64,000 nt of DNA from Deltaproteobacteria bacterium (GCA_011526105.1 WYAZ01000100.1:1-64000), one strand, 5' to 3'; counted from the stretch's first letter, positions 16,956 through 25,844 are shown. The notes: generated from the letters alone by a model not told the origin. Program-made: numbers and translations.

Positions 16956-18104
16956 TCAGAGCGAGAGCGCGTCCTTCAGCTCGGAGACCTTGTTGGTCTT
17001 CTCCCACGGGAACTCCGAGCGACCGAAGTGACCGTAGGCCGCGGTCTTCTGATAGATCGGCCGCTGCAGGTCGAACTGCTCGATGATCTGACGCGGCGTC
17101 ATCGGGAAGTGCTTACGGAGCGCAGCCGCGATCTTGTCTTCGCTGACCTTGCCGGTGCCGAAGGTATCGACATGCACGCTGACCGGCTCCGCCACACCGA
17201 TGGCGTAAGCGAGTTGGACCTCACAGCGATACGCCGCACCCGAAGCGACGATGTTCTTCGCCATGTGGCGCGCGGCATACGCGGCCGAGCGGTCGACCTT
17301 CGAAGGATCCTTGCCCGAGAAGGCCCCACCGCCGTGACGACCCATGCCGCCGTAGGTGTCGACGATGATCTTGCGGCCGGTGAGACCCGAGTCACCGTGA
17401 GGCCCACCCACGACGAACCGCCCGGTCGGGTTGATGTGATAGACCACGTTCTTCGCGAGGATCTCAGCCGGGAAGACCTTCTTGATGACCTCTTCTGCGA
17501 GTGCCTCGCGCAGATCCGAAGTGCTGACGTCTTCGGTGTGCTGCGTGGAGAGGACCACGTGGGTCACTTCCTTGGGCTTGCCGTTCTCGTAGCGGAAGGT
17601 GACCTGGCCTTTGCCGTCGGGACGAAGGAACTTGAGGATGCCCGTCTTACGGACCTCGGCGAGTCGCCTCATCATCTTGTGCGAGTAGTCGATGGGGGCC
17701 GGCATGAGCTCATCGGTCTCGCCGACCGCAAAGCCAAACATCATGCCCTGGTCGCCCGCGCCCATCTCGGCCTTGTTCACGCCCATGGCGATGTCCGGCG
17801 ACTGCTTGTTGAGGCCGTTGAGCACGCCACATGAGCGATAGTCGAAGCCGGTGGAGCTATCGTCGTACCCGATCTCCTTGACGACACCACGCACGAGAGT
17901 TGGGACGTCGATCTGGGCGGAGCTCGTAATCTCGCCCGCCACGACGACGAGGCCGGTCATACACATGGTCTCGCATGCGACACGGCTGTTCTTGTCCTGC
18001 GCGAGCAGGGCATCGAGGATCGCATCCGAGACCTGGTCGGAGACCTTGTCGGGGTGACCCTCATTTACGGATTCGGAGGTAAAGACGAAATCGGACAGGC
18101 TCAT
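16956..18104 (-). CDS. metK: S-adenosylmethionine synthase
   Basis: 382 residues. It makes SAM from methionine and ATP in the cytoplasm. Characteristic blocks: [20 protein letters not shown] at the N-terminus (ATP and metal binding), [12 protein letters not shown], and the glycine-rich [20 protein letters not shown] phosphate loop. A good ribosome binding site (GAAGGAG) lies 11 bases before the ATG. No SAM riboswitch class is recognisable in the 80 bp upstream, though that stretch is GC-rich with short hairpins. Confidence 0.96.
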   Translation of the reverse strand: MSLSDFVFTSESVNEGHPDKVSDQVSDAILDALLAQDKNSRVACETMCMTGLVVVAGEITSSAQIDVPTLVRGVVKEIGYDDSSTGFDYRSCGVLNGLNKQSPDIAMGVNKAEMGAGDQGMMFGFAVGETDELMPAPIDYSHKMMRRLAEVRKTGILKFLRPDGKGQVTFRYENGKPKEVTHVVLSTQHTEDVSTSDLREALAEEVIKKVFPAEILAKNVVYHINPTGRFVVGGPHGDSGLTGRKIIVDTYGGMGRHGGGAFSGKDPSKVDRSAAYAARHMAKNIVASGAAYRCEVQLAYAIGVAEPVSVHVDTFGTGKVSEDKIAAALRKHFPMTPRQIIEQFDLQRPIYQKTAAYGHFGRSEFPWEKTNKVSELKDALSL

Positions 18105-18184
18105 TGAAATGATTGCTCCTTCGACGTCACGCGACGGTCGCGGGTGGGTACCACCGCCCCGGGCGGGCGGTCAACGGTCCTGAC

Positions 18185-19459
18185 TTGAAGGCCCTGCCAA
18201 TCGGGCATAGGCTTGCGACAATCTTGGAAGGTTCGCCACAGGCCGGTCGGAAGGAAATCGTCGCGGCTCTGACCGGCGTGTTGAAGAACAGCCCCCTCAA
18301 GGACGAGATCGACCCGAAGGCCTTCTTCATGATGGTCTCCGGGAACTTTCAGGTGCTCTTCCAAAACGGCACCTTGGACCTCGGCCCCATTTGGGCCGCC
18401 CTCGCCGCCGAGCACAAGCCCGAGTTCCTCTCGGGCATCTTCTTGAAGTTCGAAGAGGCGGTCGCGCCGCTCGGACTCGGGGTGCGGCAGCCCGATCCAG
18501 TCCGTTCGCTCAGCTCCGATGAGAGAGAGGAAGCGCTCGCTGCCTACGCGCTCGTCCCCGAAACACTGCCGATGGAGGCGCTGGCCCCGGCCATCCCCGC
18601 CGAAATGAGACAGTCCATCGTCTCCGCCGTCGCCCTCGCCGTTCGGGCCTCGCCCATCGGCCCGTACATCAGTTCGACCCAGTTGCAGTTCGTGGTCGGC
18701 AATCGCCTCGATGAGCTCTACGACGATGGCAACCTGGACTTCGGCCCGATCCGCGACATGCTGCTCGAGGTCGAAGGCACCGACCAATCGGCGACCTTCA
18801 ACGTCTTTCTGCGTCTCTGTCAGCAACTCGAGCGCGCGGGAGTGACCGTGAAGCCCGCGGACTTCAAGCTCTCGGAAGAGCGAATGGCTGAGGTCGAGTT
18901 GGAGGTCCTAGAGAACCCCACCTCGGCACTCTATGACTCGGTGGCCGAACTCCAGGAGGCGCCGCGACCGGTCGCCCGCCCCAGCGACCTCCCCCGTCCG
19001 AAGAACGTCGAAGAGAAGCTCAGGAAGTACGGCCTTCAGGGCGTGCGTCCGGAGCCGAAGGTACGCATCGGGACACTCATCCTGGCCCTGCTGGTGCTCG
19101 TTTCCGGAGGCGGGCTCATCTACCTCTTCCAGCCCAGCCGCTCCATCGATCACGCGCCCTACGACGCCATCCTCCCGCTCACCGGCGCGCGGATCTTCGA
19201 AGGTCGCTTCCTCGGCTCCCTCGACGTGCCCCGCTGGCGCAAGTTGACGGTGGAGCAGCGCCAAAAGGCGCTCGACGCGCTGGGCGAGAAGCTCGCGGCC
19301 GAGAAGAAGCTGCGCACCGCCGCGGTCGTCAACGAGAAGGGCTCGCTCTGCATGTTCCCCACCCAAGACGGAAAGCTCGGGATCGACCTGCAATACCTCT
19401 ACCTCGGCACCGAACTCGAGCAAAAGTACACAGACCGAGCCAAACTAAAACAGAAGTGA
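18185..19459 (+). CDS. Unknown protein with duplicated helical module and C-terminal membrane helix
   Basis: 424 residues if TTG 18185 is the start; the frame stays open to TTG 18113 but that would run into the metK ribosome binding site. An internal repeat is visible: a ~60-residue module around NGTLDLGPIWAAL recurs about 120 residues later around DGNLDFGPIRDML. After a Pro-rich hinge, one transmembrane helix follows (TLILALLVLVSGGGLIYLF), then a C-terminal ~100-residue domain with ARIFEGRFLGSLDVPRWRKL. No known family recognised. The topology suggests a cytoplasmic double module anchored to the inner membrane with a periplasmic tail. Its 3' end overlaps ptsI by 15 bp, convergently. Confidence 0.7.
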   Translation: MKALPIGHRLATILEGSPQAGRKEIVAALTGVLKNSPLKDEIDPKAFFMMVSGNFQVLFQNGTLDLGPIWAALAAEHKPEFLSGIFLKFEEAVAPLGLGVRQPDPVRSLSSDEREEALAAYALVPETLPMEALAPAIPAEMRQSIVSAVALAVRASPIGPYISSTQLQFVVGNRLDELYDDGNLDFGPIRDMLLEVEGTDQSATFNVFLRLCQQLERAGVTVKPADFKLSEERMAEVELEVLENPTSALYDSVAELQEAPRPVARPSDLPRPKNVEEKLRKYGLQGVRPEPKVRIGTLILALLVLVSGGGLIYLFQPSRSIDHAPYDAILPLTGARIFEGRFLGSLDVPRWRKLTVEQRQKALDALGEKLAAEKKLRTAAVVNEKGSLCMFPTQDGKLGIDLQYLYLGTELEQKYTDRAKLKQK

Positions 19460-21235
19460 AGGCAGGTCGCCGGTCTCACCGGCAAAGACCTCCTCGGCCC
19501 AAGTCTCGAGCGCCACTCGCAGCTTCTGTTCGACTTGCTCGGCGGTCGCGACGAGCATGACTTCTCGGGCGAGCTGCTCGCAGGCATCGATCGTCACCCG
19601 TCGAACGACGCGCTTCACCCGAGGGATGGATGGGGCGTTCAGCGAGAACGAGCGGACCCCGAGACCGAGGAGGAGAGGCGTGTGCAACGGCTCCGCCGCC
19701 ATCTCTCCACACACGGTGAGCTCGATCTCGGCCGTCGCCGCCACCTGTACGACCCGGCGCAGCATCCGCAGGACGGCCGGATGACACGGCCGATAGAGCT
19801 CCGCCACGTCATCGTTGCTGCGATCGACGGCCAGCGTGTACTGGATGAGGTCGTTCGTCCCGATGGAGAAGAACTCGACCTCCTGAGCCAACAGGTCTGC
19901 GATCTCCACCGCGGCCGGCGTCTCGATCATGACCCCGACCGGCATCTTCACGTCAAACGGGAGACCCTCGCGAGAGAGCTCTTGCTCCGCCTCTTTGAGC
20001 TGTTCCTTCGCCCACCGCAGCTCCTCGAGCCCGGTCACGAAGGGGAACAGCAGGCGAACGGGGCCCAGAGCGCTCGCCCGCAGCACTGCCCGAAGCTGTG
20101 CTCGCAAGCTCTCGGGGTTCCTCAGACTGAACCGCAGCGCACGAAGACCGAGCGCTGGATTGAGGACCTCCGAGCTCGCGTCCGTTCGTGGGAGGATCCG
20201 CGCCAACTTGTCGCCGCCGAGATCGATGGTGCGGATGGTGAGAGGTCGGCCTTTGAGCGGCTCCACGACCTTCCGATACTCCACGAGCTGCTCGTCGGCG
20301 GTGGGAAGTCGGCGGTGTTCCATCGCCATAAACTCCGTACGGTAGAGCCCAATCCCCATGCCGCCTCGATCCAACACCACGGCGACCTCGTCCGAGACCT
20401 CGATGTTGCCCAGGAGCGTGACCGGGGTGTGATCCACCGTCTCCGAGTTCAAAGCACGCTCTTCGAGGAGTTCGACCTCCCGCGCCTGCTTCGCCCTGGC
20501 TCGGACTCTGAAACGCGACTGAAGCTCTTCTTCTGGGTGCAAGACGACTTCGCCCGAGTCTCCGTCGAGGACGATCGGATCTCCGGTCCCTGCGCGCTCC
20601 ACGAGACCTGCAACCCCGACCACCGCCGGCAGGCTCATGTCGCGCGCGAGGATGGCGAGATGCGAGGTGGGTCCACCGGTCTCGGTGACGAAGCCTCGAA
20701 CCGAGGATCGATACAGAGGTACGGTGTCGGCCGGGCTCAGGGCATAAGCCACAACCACGGTATCTTCTGCAAAGCCGGAGGGTGGATCGGCCTCTTCTCC
20801 CACGAGATTCCGAAGGAGGCGATCGCCGACCAGGTCTACGTCGCTGCGTCTCTCGCGAAAGTAGTCGTCGTCGAGCCGATCGAAGATGTCTCGAAGCGCC
20901 TTGACCGAACTGCGCAGCGCCCACTCCGCGTTCACACCATCGAGCTTGATCCGCTCTTTGGTTGCATCCCGCAGATGCTCGTCACGCAACATCGAGGCGT
21001 GAGCCTCGAGCAGAGTTGCGACGTCCGACAGGCCAGACTGGGCCGCCCTCCCCCGAAGGTCTCCAAGCTGCGCCTCCGAGAGTTCGATCGCGCGCTCAAA
21101 ACGCTCGATCTCGGGCTCGATCTCCGCATGAGACAGGCGAAGACGCGGAACGGACAGACGACGACGATCGACGAGTTGAACTCGTCCCATGGCCACGCCG
21201 CTCGAGACACCGAGACCACGAAAAATCTGGCTCAC
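19445..21235 (-). CDS. ptsI: PTS enzyme I (phosphoenolpyruvate-protein phosphotransferase)
   Basis: 596 residues. It transfers phosphate from PEP to HPr. The active-site histidine is His192 in ETGGPTSHLAILARDM. The PEP-binding TIM barrel follows, with RTIDLGGDK, GTNDLIQYTLAVDRSND and the C-terminal VCGEMA block. The N-terminus is the HPr-binding helical domain; there is no GAF domain, so this is the sugar-PTS type EI rather than EI-Ntr. Last gene of the PTS array, its start overlapping the EIIB-HPr gene by 4 bp. The usual free-standing ptsH is absent, so its HPr partner must be the fused domain upstream. Confidence 0.95.
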   Translation of the reverse strand: MSQIFRGLGVSSGVAMGRVQLVDRRRLSVPRLRLSHAEIEPEIERFERAIELSEAQLGDLRGRAAQSGLSDVATLLEAHASMLRDEHLRDATKERIKLDGVNAEWALRSSVKALRDIFDRLDDDYFRERRSDVDLVGDRLLRNLVGEEADPPSGFAEDTVVVAYALSPADTVPLYRSSVRGFVTETGGPTSHLAILARDMSLPAVVGVAGLVERAGTGDPIVLDGDSGEVVLHPEEELQSRFRVRARAKQAREVELLEERALNSETVDHTPVTLLGNIEVSDEVAVVLDRGGMGIGLYRTEFMAMEHRRLPTADEQLVEYRKVVEPLKGRPLTIRTIDLGGDKLARILPRTDASSEVLNPALGLRALRFSLRNPESLRAQLRAVLRASALGPVRLLFPFVTGLEELRWAKEQLKEAEQELSREGLPFDVKMPVGVMIETPAAVEIADLLAQEVEFFSIGTNDLIQYTLAVDRSNDDVAELYRPCHPAVLRMLRRVVQVAATAEIELTVCGEMAAEPLHTPLLLGLGVRSFSLNAPSIPRVKRVVRRVTIDACEQLAREVMLVATAEQVEQKLRVALETWAEEVFAGETGDLPSLLF

Positions 21236-22050
21236 GACCCTTCCCCCATGACCCCTTCCTGGAATCCACTCTCGAAGAGCCGAACGATCCGCTCGTAGGC
21301 TTCGTCGCCGTCCTCACCTTCGACGATGAGCAGAAGTTCGGAGCCGCAGGTCGCGCCGAGTGTGGTCAGGCCGAGCAAGCTCTTCGCGTTCACCATCTGA
21401 CCCGGCGTGCCCAGCCTGACCTCACTTCGGACCGAGGTCGTGAGCTGAACGAGGGCATGAGCTGCGCGAAGGTGGAGCCCCTTCTCATTCACCACGCGTA
21501 CTCGGCCCTCGCGTCTTTGGAGCAAAGCGCGGGTCCGCGATTTGGAGGCCGCGAGCGCCTTCTCTTGCGACATGGAGCGCGCCTTGTCGTGTGGAAGCGG
21601 CTGGACAATGACGTCGACGCCGGAAGCCACGATTCGATCGATGCTCGCGCGCTCGGCCTCACCGAGAAAGACCGCGGGATGGAGCTGCGCCCGACCCGGC
21701 GCTTCTGGGACATGACCGATGTTGAGTTTGTCGATGGAGAGTCCCGCGGCGAGGGCCCGCTCGGCGGTCTCGAGGCTGCCGAAGAGGACGAGTACCGCGT
21801 CGGTGGGCGAGCAACAGGCAAGCGTGGAGGCCGCGTTCTCTGCGTCGCAGAACAGAACATCGAAGGTACCCATGGCGGACATCTCGAAGATTGCGCGTCG
21901 CTTCGGGTCCAGAGCAACCCCCTGGTCTACGAGTATGGCGACCTTGGCACCGGTGGCCGGAACCCAGCTGTTGACCACCGTGGCGTGAATGAAGCGAGGA
22001 TCGACACGGAAGAAACGTCGAGCCTTCGGAGCCTTGCGCGAACTGCTCAC
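21232..22050 (-). CDS. EIIB(mannose family)-HPr fusion protein
   Basis: 272 residues. Residues about 12-165 form a mannose/sorbose-type EIIB domain with its phosphorylatable histidine (His22 in RVDPRFIHATVV). Residues about 182-272 form a complete HPr with His193 in the GLHLRAA motif (EI-dependent site) and Ser224 in VNAKSLLGL, the position modified by HPr kinase. A Lys/Arg-rich linker joins the two. No EIIC or EIID permease is present, so the phosphate chain EI > HPr > EIIA > EIIB probably ends in regulation rather than sugar uptake (inference). 4-bp overlaps with both neighbours indicate translational coupling. Confidence 0.9.
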   Translation of the reverse strand: MSSSRKAPKARRFFRVDPRFIHATVVNSWVPATGAKVAILVDQGVALDPKRRAIFEMSAMGTFDVLFCDAENAASTLACCSPTDAVLVLFGSLETAERALAAGLSIDKLNIGHVPEAPGRAQLHPAVFLGEAERASIDRIVASGVDVIVQPLPHDKARSMSQEKALAASKSRTRALLQRREGRVRVVNEKGLHLRAAHALVQLTTSVRSEVRLGTPGQMVNAKSLLGLTTLGATCGSELLLIVEGEDGDEAYERIVRLFESGFQEGVMGEGS

Positions 22051-22460
22051 AGCCCCTCCTCGCGCTCCTTGAGGTACTCGCTCGCGAGCAGGACGTGCCG
22101 TTGACCATAGTATCGGAGGAGCTGCGCGAGGGAGAGCAGGTCGGTCGACTCCGGAAGTGCGCTCGCGAGCTTGAGCACCATGGGCAGGTTCATGCCGGTG
22201 ACGATCTCGATGGGCGCGTCGCCCACGATCCGCAGAGCTAGGTTCGAGGCGGTACCTCCGAACATGTCCACGAGAAGAAGTACGCCGTTTCCCTGGTCGA
22301 CCCGCTCGATCGCGGCGCGCAGCTGCTCTTCTGCCTTGTCGAGGCTGTCTTGGCGTCCGATGGAGACGGTCGAGGCTTCGATGGGCCCGACGATCTCGGA
22401 AGCGGTCTCGAGCATCGCGCCCGCGAGCTCACCGTGGCTGACCAAGACGACGCCTATCAC
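22047..22460 (-). CDS. PTS EIIA component, mannose family
   Basis: 137 residues, single domain. VLVSHGELAGAML contains the active histidine (His9), and LLVDMFGGTASN plus GMNLPMVLKL are the family blocks. It takes phosphate from HPr and passes it to EIIB, here encoded by the next gene. 14 bp after rapZ and overlapping the EIIB-HPr gene by 4 bp. Confidence 0.92.
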   Translation of the reverse strand: MIGVVLVSHGELAGAMLETASEIVGPIEASTVSIGRQDSLDKAEEQLRAAIERVDQGNGVLLLVDMFGGTASNLALRIVGDAPIEIVTGMNLPMVLKLASALPESTDLLSLAQLLRYYGQRHVLLASEYLKEREEGL

Positions 22461-22474
22461 GCGTGGTCAGGCTA

Positions 22475-23374
22475 TCAGGGGGAGCGGGTCGGACCAAGCG
22501 ACCGAGGCGGGGGCGGAAGGGAGCCGGTCGATCCAGGGATGTCGCGGTGTCGCACCCGCACGCTGAAGCCTTGATCCTCGATGAACCGGGCGAGGTGCAC
22601 CGCAAGCGCGACCGAGCGATGTTGCCCCCCGGTGCATCCCACCGCGACATTGAGGTGTGCTTTCCCTTCGCGCTCATACGAGGGCAGCAGGTACTCGAGC
22701 AGAGGAAGCAACCTCGCCAGGAACGCCTGCGTATCCTCGCCCTCGAGCACGTAGGCCGACACCGCGGGGTCGAGGCCCGTCTTGGGCCGGAGCGCCTCGA
22801 CGAAGTGCGGATTGGGCAGAAATCGCACGTCGAACACTAGATCCGCGTGCGTGGGGATGCCGTGCCTGAAGCCAAAGGACGAGACGATGACTTCGAGTCG
22901 AGGCGTCGTGCTCTGCGCGAGTCCGCCCTGAACCTCTTGTTTGAGTTCGTGCACCGACATCGCGGTGGTGTCGACGGTGATGGTGGCGACCTCGCGGAGA
23001 GGATCGAGCAACGCGCGTTCACGGCTGATGCCTTCGAGCACCGAGCCATCCTTGCTCAGCGGGTGCCGACGCCGGGTCTCGGAATAGCGCCGTTCGACCG
23101 CGGCGTCATCGGCGTCGAGGAAGAGGACCGAAACCTCGTGCCCGAGACGACGGCTGTCTTCGATGACCTGCGGTACATTCCGAAGATCGCCCTGGACCCG
23201 CGCGTCGACGACGAGCGCCAACTTCTCCACTTCGCTGCTCGCGCTCAGGGCGATGAGCTTGTCGAGCAGAGCCACTGGGAGGTTATCAATGGCGTAGAAA
23301 CCGATGTCTTCCAGCGCCCTGAGTGAGGTGCTCTTGCCCGAGCCGCTGATACCGGTGACGACGACGATTCGCAT
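22475..23374 (-). CDS. rapZ: RNase adapter protein RapZ (P-loop nucleotide-binding)
   Basis: 299 residues from ATG 23374; the much longer open frame upstream is only the shadow of hprK. The N-terminal Walker A is VTGISGSGKST (residues 6-16), and YAIDNLP and FLDADDAAVERRYSETRRRHPL are RapZ/YvcJ blocks. The C-terminal domain has FGFRHGIPTHADLVFDVRFLPNP and GCTGGQHRSVALA. In E. coli RapZ guides RNase E to small RNAs and senses GlcN6P; in other bacteria the role is less clear. The start overlaps the hprK stop (TGATG), part of the conserved ptsN-hprK-rapZ order. Confidence 0.94.
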   Translation of the reverse strand: MRIVVVTGISGSGKSTSLRALEDIGFYAIDNLPVALLDKLIALSASSEVEKLALVVDARVQGDLRNVPQVIEDSRRLGHEVSVLFLDADDAAVERRYSETRRRHPLSKDGSVLEGISRERALLDPLREVATITVDTTAMSVHELKQEVQGGLAQSTTPRLEVIVSSFGFRHGIPTHADLVFDVRFLPNPHFVEALRPKTGLDPAVSAYVLEGEDTQAFLARLLPLLEYLLPSYEREGKAHLNVAVGCTGGQHRSVALAVHLARFIEDQGFSVRVRHRDIPGSTGSLPPPPRSLGPTRSP

Positions 23375-24411
23375 CACTCCACCTCGTCTTCGATGTGATC
23401 GGTGGCTTCGAAGAAGCCGGCGGCCTCCCGGAGGGGACCGCTGTGACTGGGGTTGGTCTCGTCGGAGGCGTCCGCGCGCTGCGGCCGATTGAGCTCCCGG
23501 TCGATCCGGCGCTTGAGCTCGCGAGGCGCGCTGTGCCCCCGCATTTGGAGCAGCAGATTTCGGGCTGCGACCTCCACGAGAGCGGCGACGTTCCGACCCG
23601 GACGGATCGGAAGAAGAATGGACGTCAGCTTCACCCCGAGGATGTCGTAGGTGTGCTGATCGAGACCGAGCCGGTCGTAGTTTCGATCCGAGCGCCACTC
23701 CTCGAACTCGACGTGCAACTCGATACGCTTGTGGAGTCGTGTCGCCGCCACGCCATAGAGCTCGGAGACGTTGAGGATGCCCAGACCCCGAATCTCGATC
23801 AGGTTCTGAATCAGCTCGGAGGCCTGGCCCACGAGGTCCTCGCCGCGCCGTCGGACCTCGACCACGTCGTCCGCGACCAGGCGGTGGCCGCGCAGGACGA
23901 GATCGAGCGCGGTCTCGCTCTTTCCGATGCCGGATACGCCGGTCATCAGGATTCCCACCCCGTCCACGTCCACGAGCACCCCGTGCACGCTGGTGCGTGG
24001 AGTGAGCAGATCTTCGAGGTAGTTGATGCAGCGCCGAATCGCCTCCGCCGACACGAGCGAGGTCCTGAGCAGCGGCGTATCCGACTCTTGGCACTCCAGC
24101 ACGAGCTCGGCAGGTGCCTCTTGGCTCTTTGTGATGAGCGCGCAGGCCACCCCGAGCCCGACCAGCCCCCGAACGGCTTCACGCCTTCGTTCGCTGCTCA
24201 AGGTACCGAGGTAGGTCAGCTCGGTCTGCCCGAGCACCTGGACGCGATCGATGTGGATGAAGTCGAGAAAGCCGGCGAGTGCGAGCCCCGGCTTCTGGAT
24301 CCGTGGGGAGCGGAGCAGCCGGTCTTCGAGCCCGCGCTCGCCTGCGCAGATCTCCACGTCGAGCGGCTCGCGCACGTGATCGAAGAAGGCTCTGACACTG
24401 ACCTCAAGCAA
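23374..24411 (-). CDS. hprK: HPr kinase/phosphorylase
   Basis: 345 residues. The P-loop is GVSGIGKSE (from about residue 158), with the catalytic His143 in SVHGVLVDVDG just before it. LVADDVVEVRR is the next catalytic acidic stretch, and EIRGLGILNVSELYG is the family signature. It phosphorylates or dephosphorylates the regulatory serine of HPr, available here as Ser224 of the EIIB-HPr fusion. The gene overlaps ptsN by 8 bp and rapZ by 1 bp. In proteobacteria HprK is thought to link the PTS to carbon/cell-envelope control rather than to Bacillus-type catabolite repression. Confidence 0.95.
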   Translation of the reverse strand: MLEVSVRAFFDHVREPLDVEICAGERGLEDRLLRSPRIQKPGLALAGFLDFIHIDRVQVLGQTELTYLGTLSSERRREAVRGLVGLGVACALITKSQEAPAELVLECQESDTPLLRTSLVSAEAIRRCINYLEDLLTPRTSVHGVLVDVDGVGILMTGVSGIGKSETALDLVLRGHRLVADDVVEVRRRGEDLVGQASELIQNLIEIRGLGILNVSELYGVAATRLHKRIELHVEFEEWRSDRNYDRLGLDQHTYDILGVKLTSILLPIRPGRNVAALVEVAARNLLLQMRGHSAPRELKRRIDRELNRPQRADASDETNPSHSGPLREAAGFFEATDHIEDEVE

Positions 24412-24892
24412 CGGATTGGGAATCGGCTTTGGCGAGCGACTCGTCGGCCTCGCGGATGAGGACCCAGAGCCCTGGGGCGGTGTCCTCGGCCATGAGCCGC
24501 GCCCTGAAGTCGGGGTCTTTGAAGAGACGCGAAGCCCGCGCCAGCGCCTTGAGATGAAGCCCGGCGGCGCCTTCGGGCGCGAGAAGCGCGAGAAACAGAT
24601 GCGCGGGTTGTCCGTCTAGTGAGGCGAACTCGACCCCGCGCCGACTGCGCACGAAGCACGCGACCATGCCGTCGAGATTGGGGAGCTTGGCGTGCGGAAT
24701 CGCAAAACCGTTGCCCACCGCGGTGGACCCGAGACGTTCGCGATCGAGCAAGACGCGGAGCGCCCGTTCGGGGTCGACCTCCGGGTGTACCTTGCAGAGA
24801 CGGGCCACAACCTCGGCGAGCAGCGACTCCTTGCTCTCGGCGGTCACGTCCGAGAGCACGAGGGCCTCGTTCATGATGCTCGTGAGCCGCAT
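24404..24892 (-). CDS. ptsN: PTS EIIA-Ntr-like regulatory protein
   Basis: 162 residues. The EIIA fructose/Ntr fold is clear: the active histidine is His67 in VGNGFAIPHAKLPNL, followed by GVEFASLDGQPAHLFLALLAP and HLKALARASRLFKD. It serves as a regulatory end point of the PTS. An internal ATG (24874) could be the true start. It lies downstream of rpoN and hpf as in many proteobacteria, but two inverted-repeat elements are inserted between hpf and this gene. Confidence 0.93.
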   Translation of the reverse strand: MRLTSIMNEALVLSDVTAESKESLLAEVVARLCKVHPEVDPERALRVLLDRERLGSTAVGNGFAIPHAKLPNLDGMVACFVRSRRGVEFASLDGQPAHLFLALLAPEGAAGLHLKALARASRLFKDPDFRARLMAEDTAPGLWVLIREADESLAKADSQSVA

Positions 24893-24928
24893 GCCTCGGA
24901 CCCTACTCCCAGCTCATGCGCTCGCCAA

Positions 24929-25089
24929 GAGCTCATCTCAAAACCCCCGACCGAGCGAGACGACCGAGACGCGAGGCGCGCAAGGCGGGCCGACGAACGC
25001 GCTATCCCGCGATAACGCGAGGAGGCCCAACACCGCGCGGCGACGTGGATTGGTCGAAATCGCGACCGAGGGGGGTTTGAGATGAGCTC
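24929..25089 (+). repeat. TIR element, family 1 (161 bp), copy B
   Basis: Same length as copy A and about nine in ten bases identical by eye. Ends are GAGCTCATCTC and GAGATGAGCTC; the right side is followed by TA (25090-25091), shared with the abutting family 2 element; the left flank is AA, so that TA has decayed or was not duplicated. It keeps the central near-palindrome GCTATC / GATAAC. It lies between hpf and ptsN. Confidence 0.85.
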
Positions 25090-25091
25090 TA

Positions 25092-25248
25092 GAGAGCCGA
25101 ACCGCATGTCGGACCGAGTCGGACGAAGAACCCGGAATCTCTGGCAAGGCGCGACGATTGAGTTGGGTCGGCCCCAACGATTGAGGAGCAACGCAGACAG
25201 GGATTTCGGGGGCAAGTCCGACGACGGGAGGTATGCGGTTCGGCTCTC
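25092..25248 (+). repeat. TIR element, family 2 (157 bp), copy 2
   Basis: Begins GAGAGCCGAACCGCAT and ends with its perfect complement ATGCGGTTCGGCTCTC, flanked by TA on both sides (25090-25091, 25249-25250). It matches the inverted copy at the left window edge. It abuts family 1 copy B, sharing one TA, as if one element had inserted at the terminal TA of the other. No coding capacity; a shared ~70-residue open frame in both copies has no start signal. Confidence 0.85.
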
Positions 25249-25277
25249 TAGAGCGCTGTTCGCGAACCCGACGGGTT

Positions 25278-25844
25278 TTAGCCCGCGCGGTGGGCTTCGA
25301 TGAGCCCGAAGTCGCCGTCCGGAAGGCGGTACATGACGTTGAGCTGGTTGCTCTCGGCGTCTGTAAAGACGAGAAAGTCTGAGTTCAAAAGATCCATCTG
25401 TTGGAGGGCGTCGTCCACCGCCATCTCGCTGGCAACGATGCGCTCCTGGCGTACGATGGTACGCTTGAGGGGTTCGAGCACATCGCCCGCTTCGTCACGG
25501 GGAGCGCGGAGGATCTGGTGGGACAACTCCCGACCGCGCTGGGATTCCTCGCGGTGGTGATCTCGGGCTTTCTCCTTGAAACGCCGAAGTTGGGTCAGGA
25601 GCTTTTCGACCGCGGCGTCGATGGCCGCATACATGTCCTCGCCCCGCTCATCCGCCCGGATCCGATGTGCGCCAGCGGTGATGAGGTCGATGTGGACCAC
25701 GTGGAAGCGCTTCTCCACCGCCACCACCACCGCGGCCTCCCCTCCCTGATCGATGAGCCGGCCCAGCTTGCTCATCTTCTCTTCGACGAACGCGCGGACG
25801 GCCTCGCTGGCTTTCATGTGACGGAACGTAACGGAACACTTCAT
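25278..25844 (-). CDS. hpf: Ribosome hibernation promoting factor, long form
   Basis: 188 residues. The N-terminal domain (about 1-105, TFRHMKASEAVRAFVEEKM, then MYAAIDAAVEKLLTQLRRFKEK) binds 30S subunits and blocks the tRNA sites; the C-terminal domain (IVASEMAVDDALQQMDLLN, FLVFTDAESNQLNVMYR) mediates dimerisation into 100S particles, as in long HPF. It lies 26 bp behind rpoN, the usual proteobacterial arrangement. Confidence 0.95.
   Translation of the reverse strand: MKCSVTFRHMKASEAVRAFVEEKMSKLGRLIDQGGEAAVVVAVEKRFHVVHIDLITAGAHRIRADERGEDMYAAIDAAVEKLLTQLRRFKEKARDHHREESQRGRELSHQILRAPRDEAGDVLEPLKRTIVRQERIVASEMAVDDALQQMDLLNSDFLVFTDAESNQLNVMYRLPDGDFGLIEAHRAG

Noticed and set aside
18105-18184. 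SAM riboswitch upstream of metK
   Set aside because: Short hairpins are present, but none of the known SAM aptamer signatures could be recognised and the leader is only about 80 bp.
19535-21298. 587-codon open frame antisense to ptsI
   Set aside because: Shadow of ptsI; the translated text is low complexity and matches nothing.
24871-25215. Open frame shared (about 35 residues) with the left window edge, looking like a conserved small protein
   Set aside because: The similarity is explained by the non-coding family 2 inverted-repeat element present at both places; reading continues through family 1 DNA and overlaps the ptsN start.
25256-25285. AACCCG-A-CGGGTT palindrome near the hpf stop as terminator
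   Set aside because: The stem allows only a tiny loop or 4-5 pairs and no T-run follows on the minus strand.
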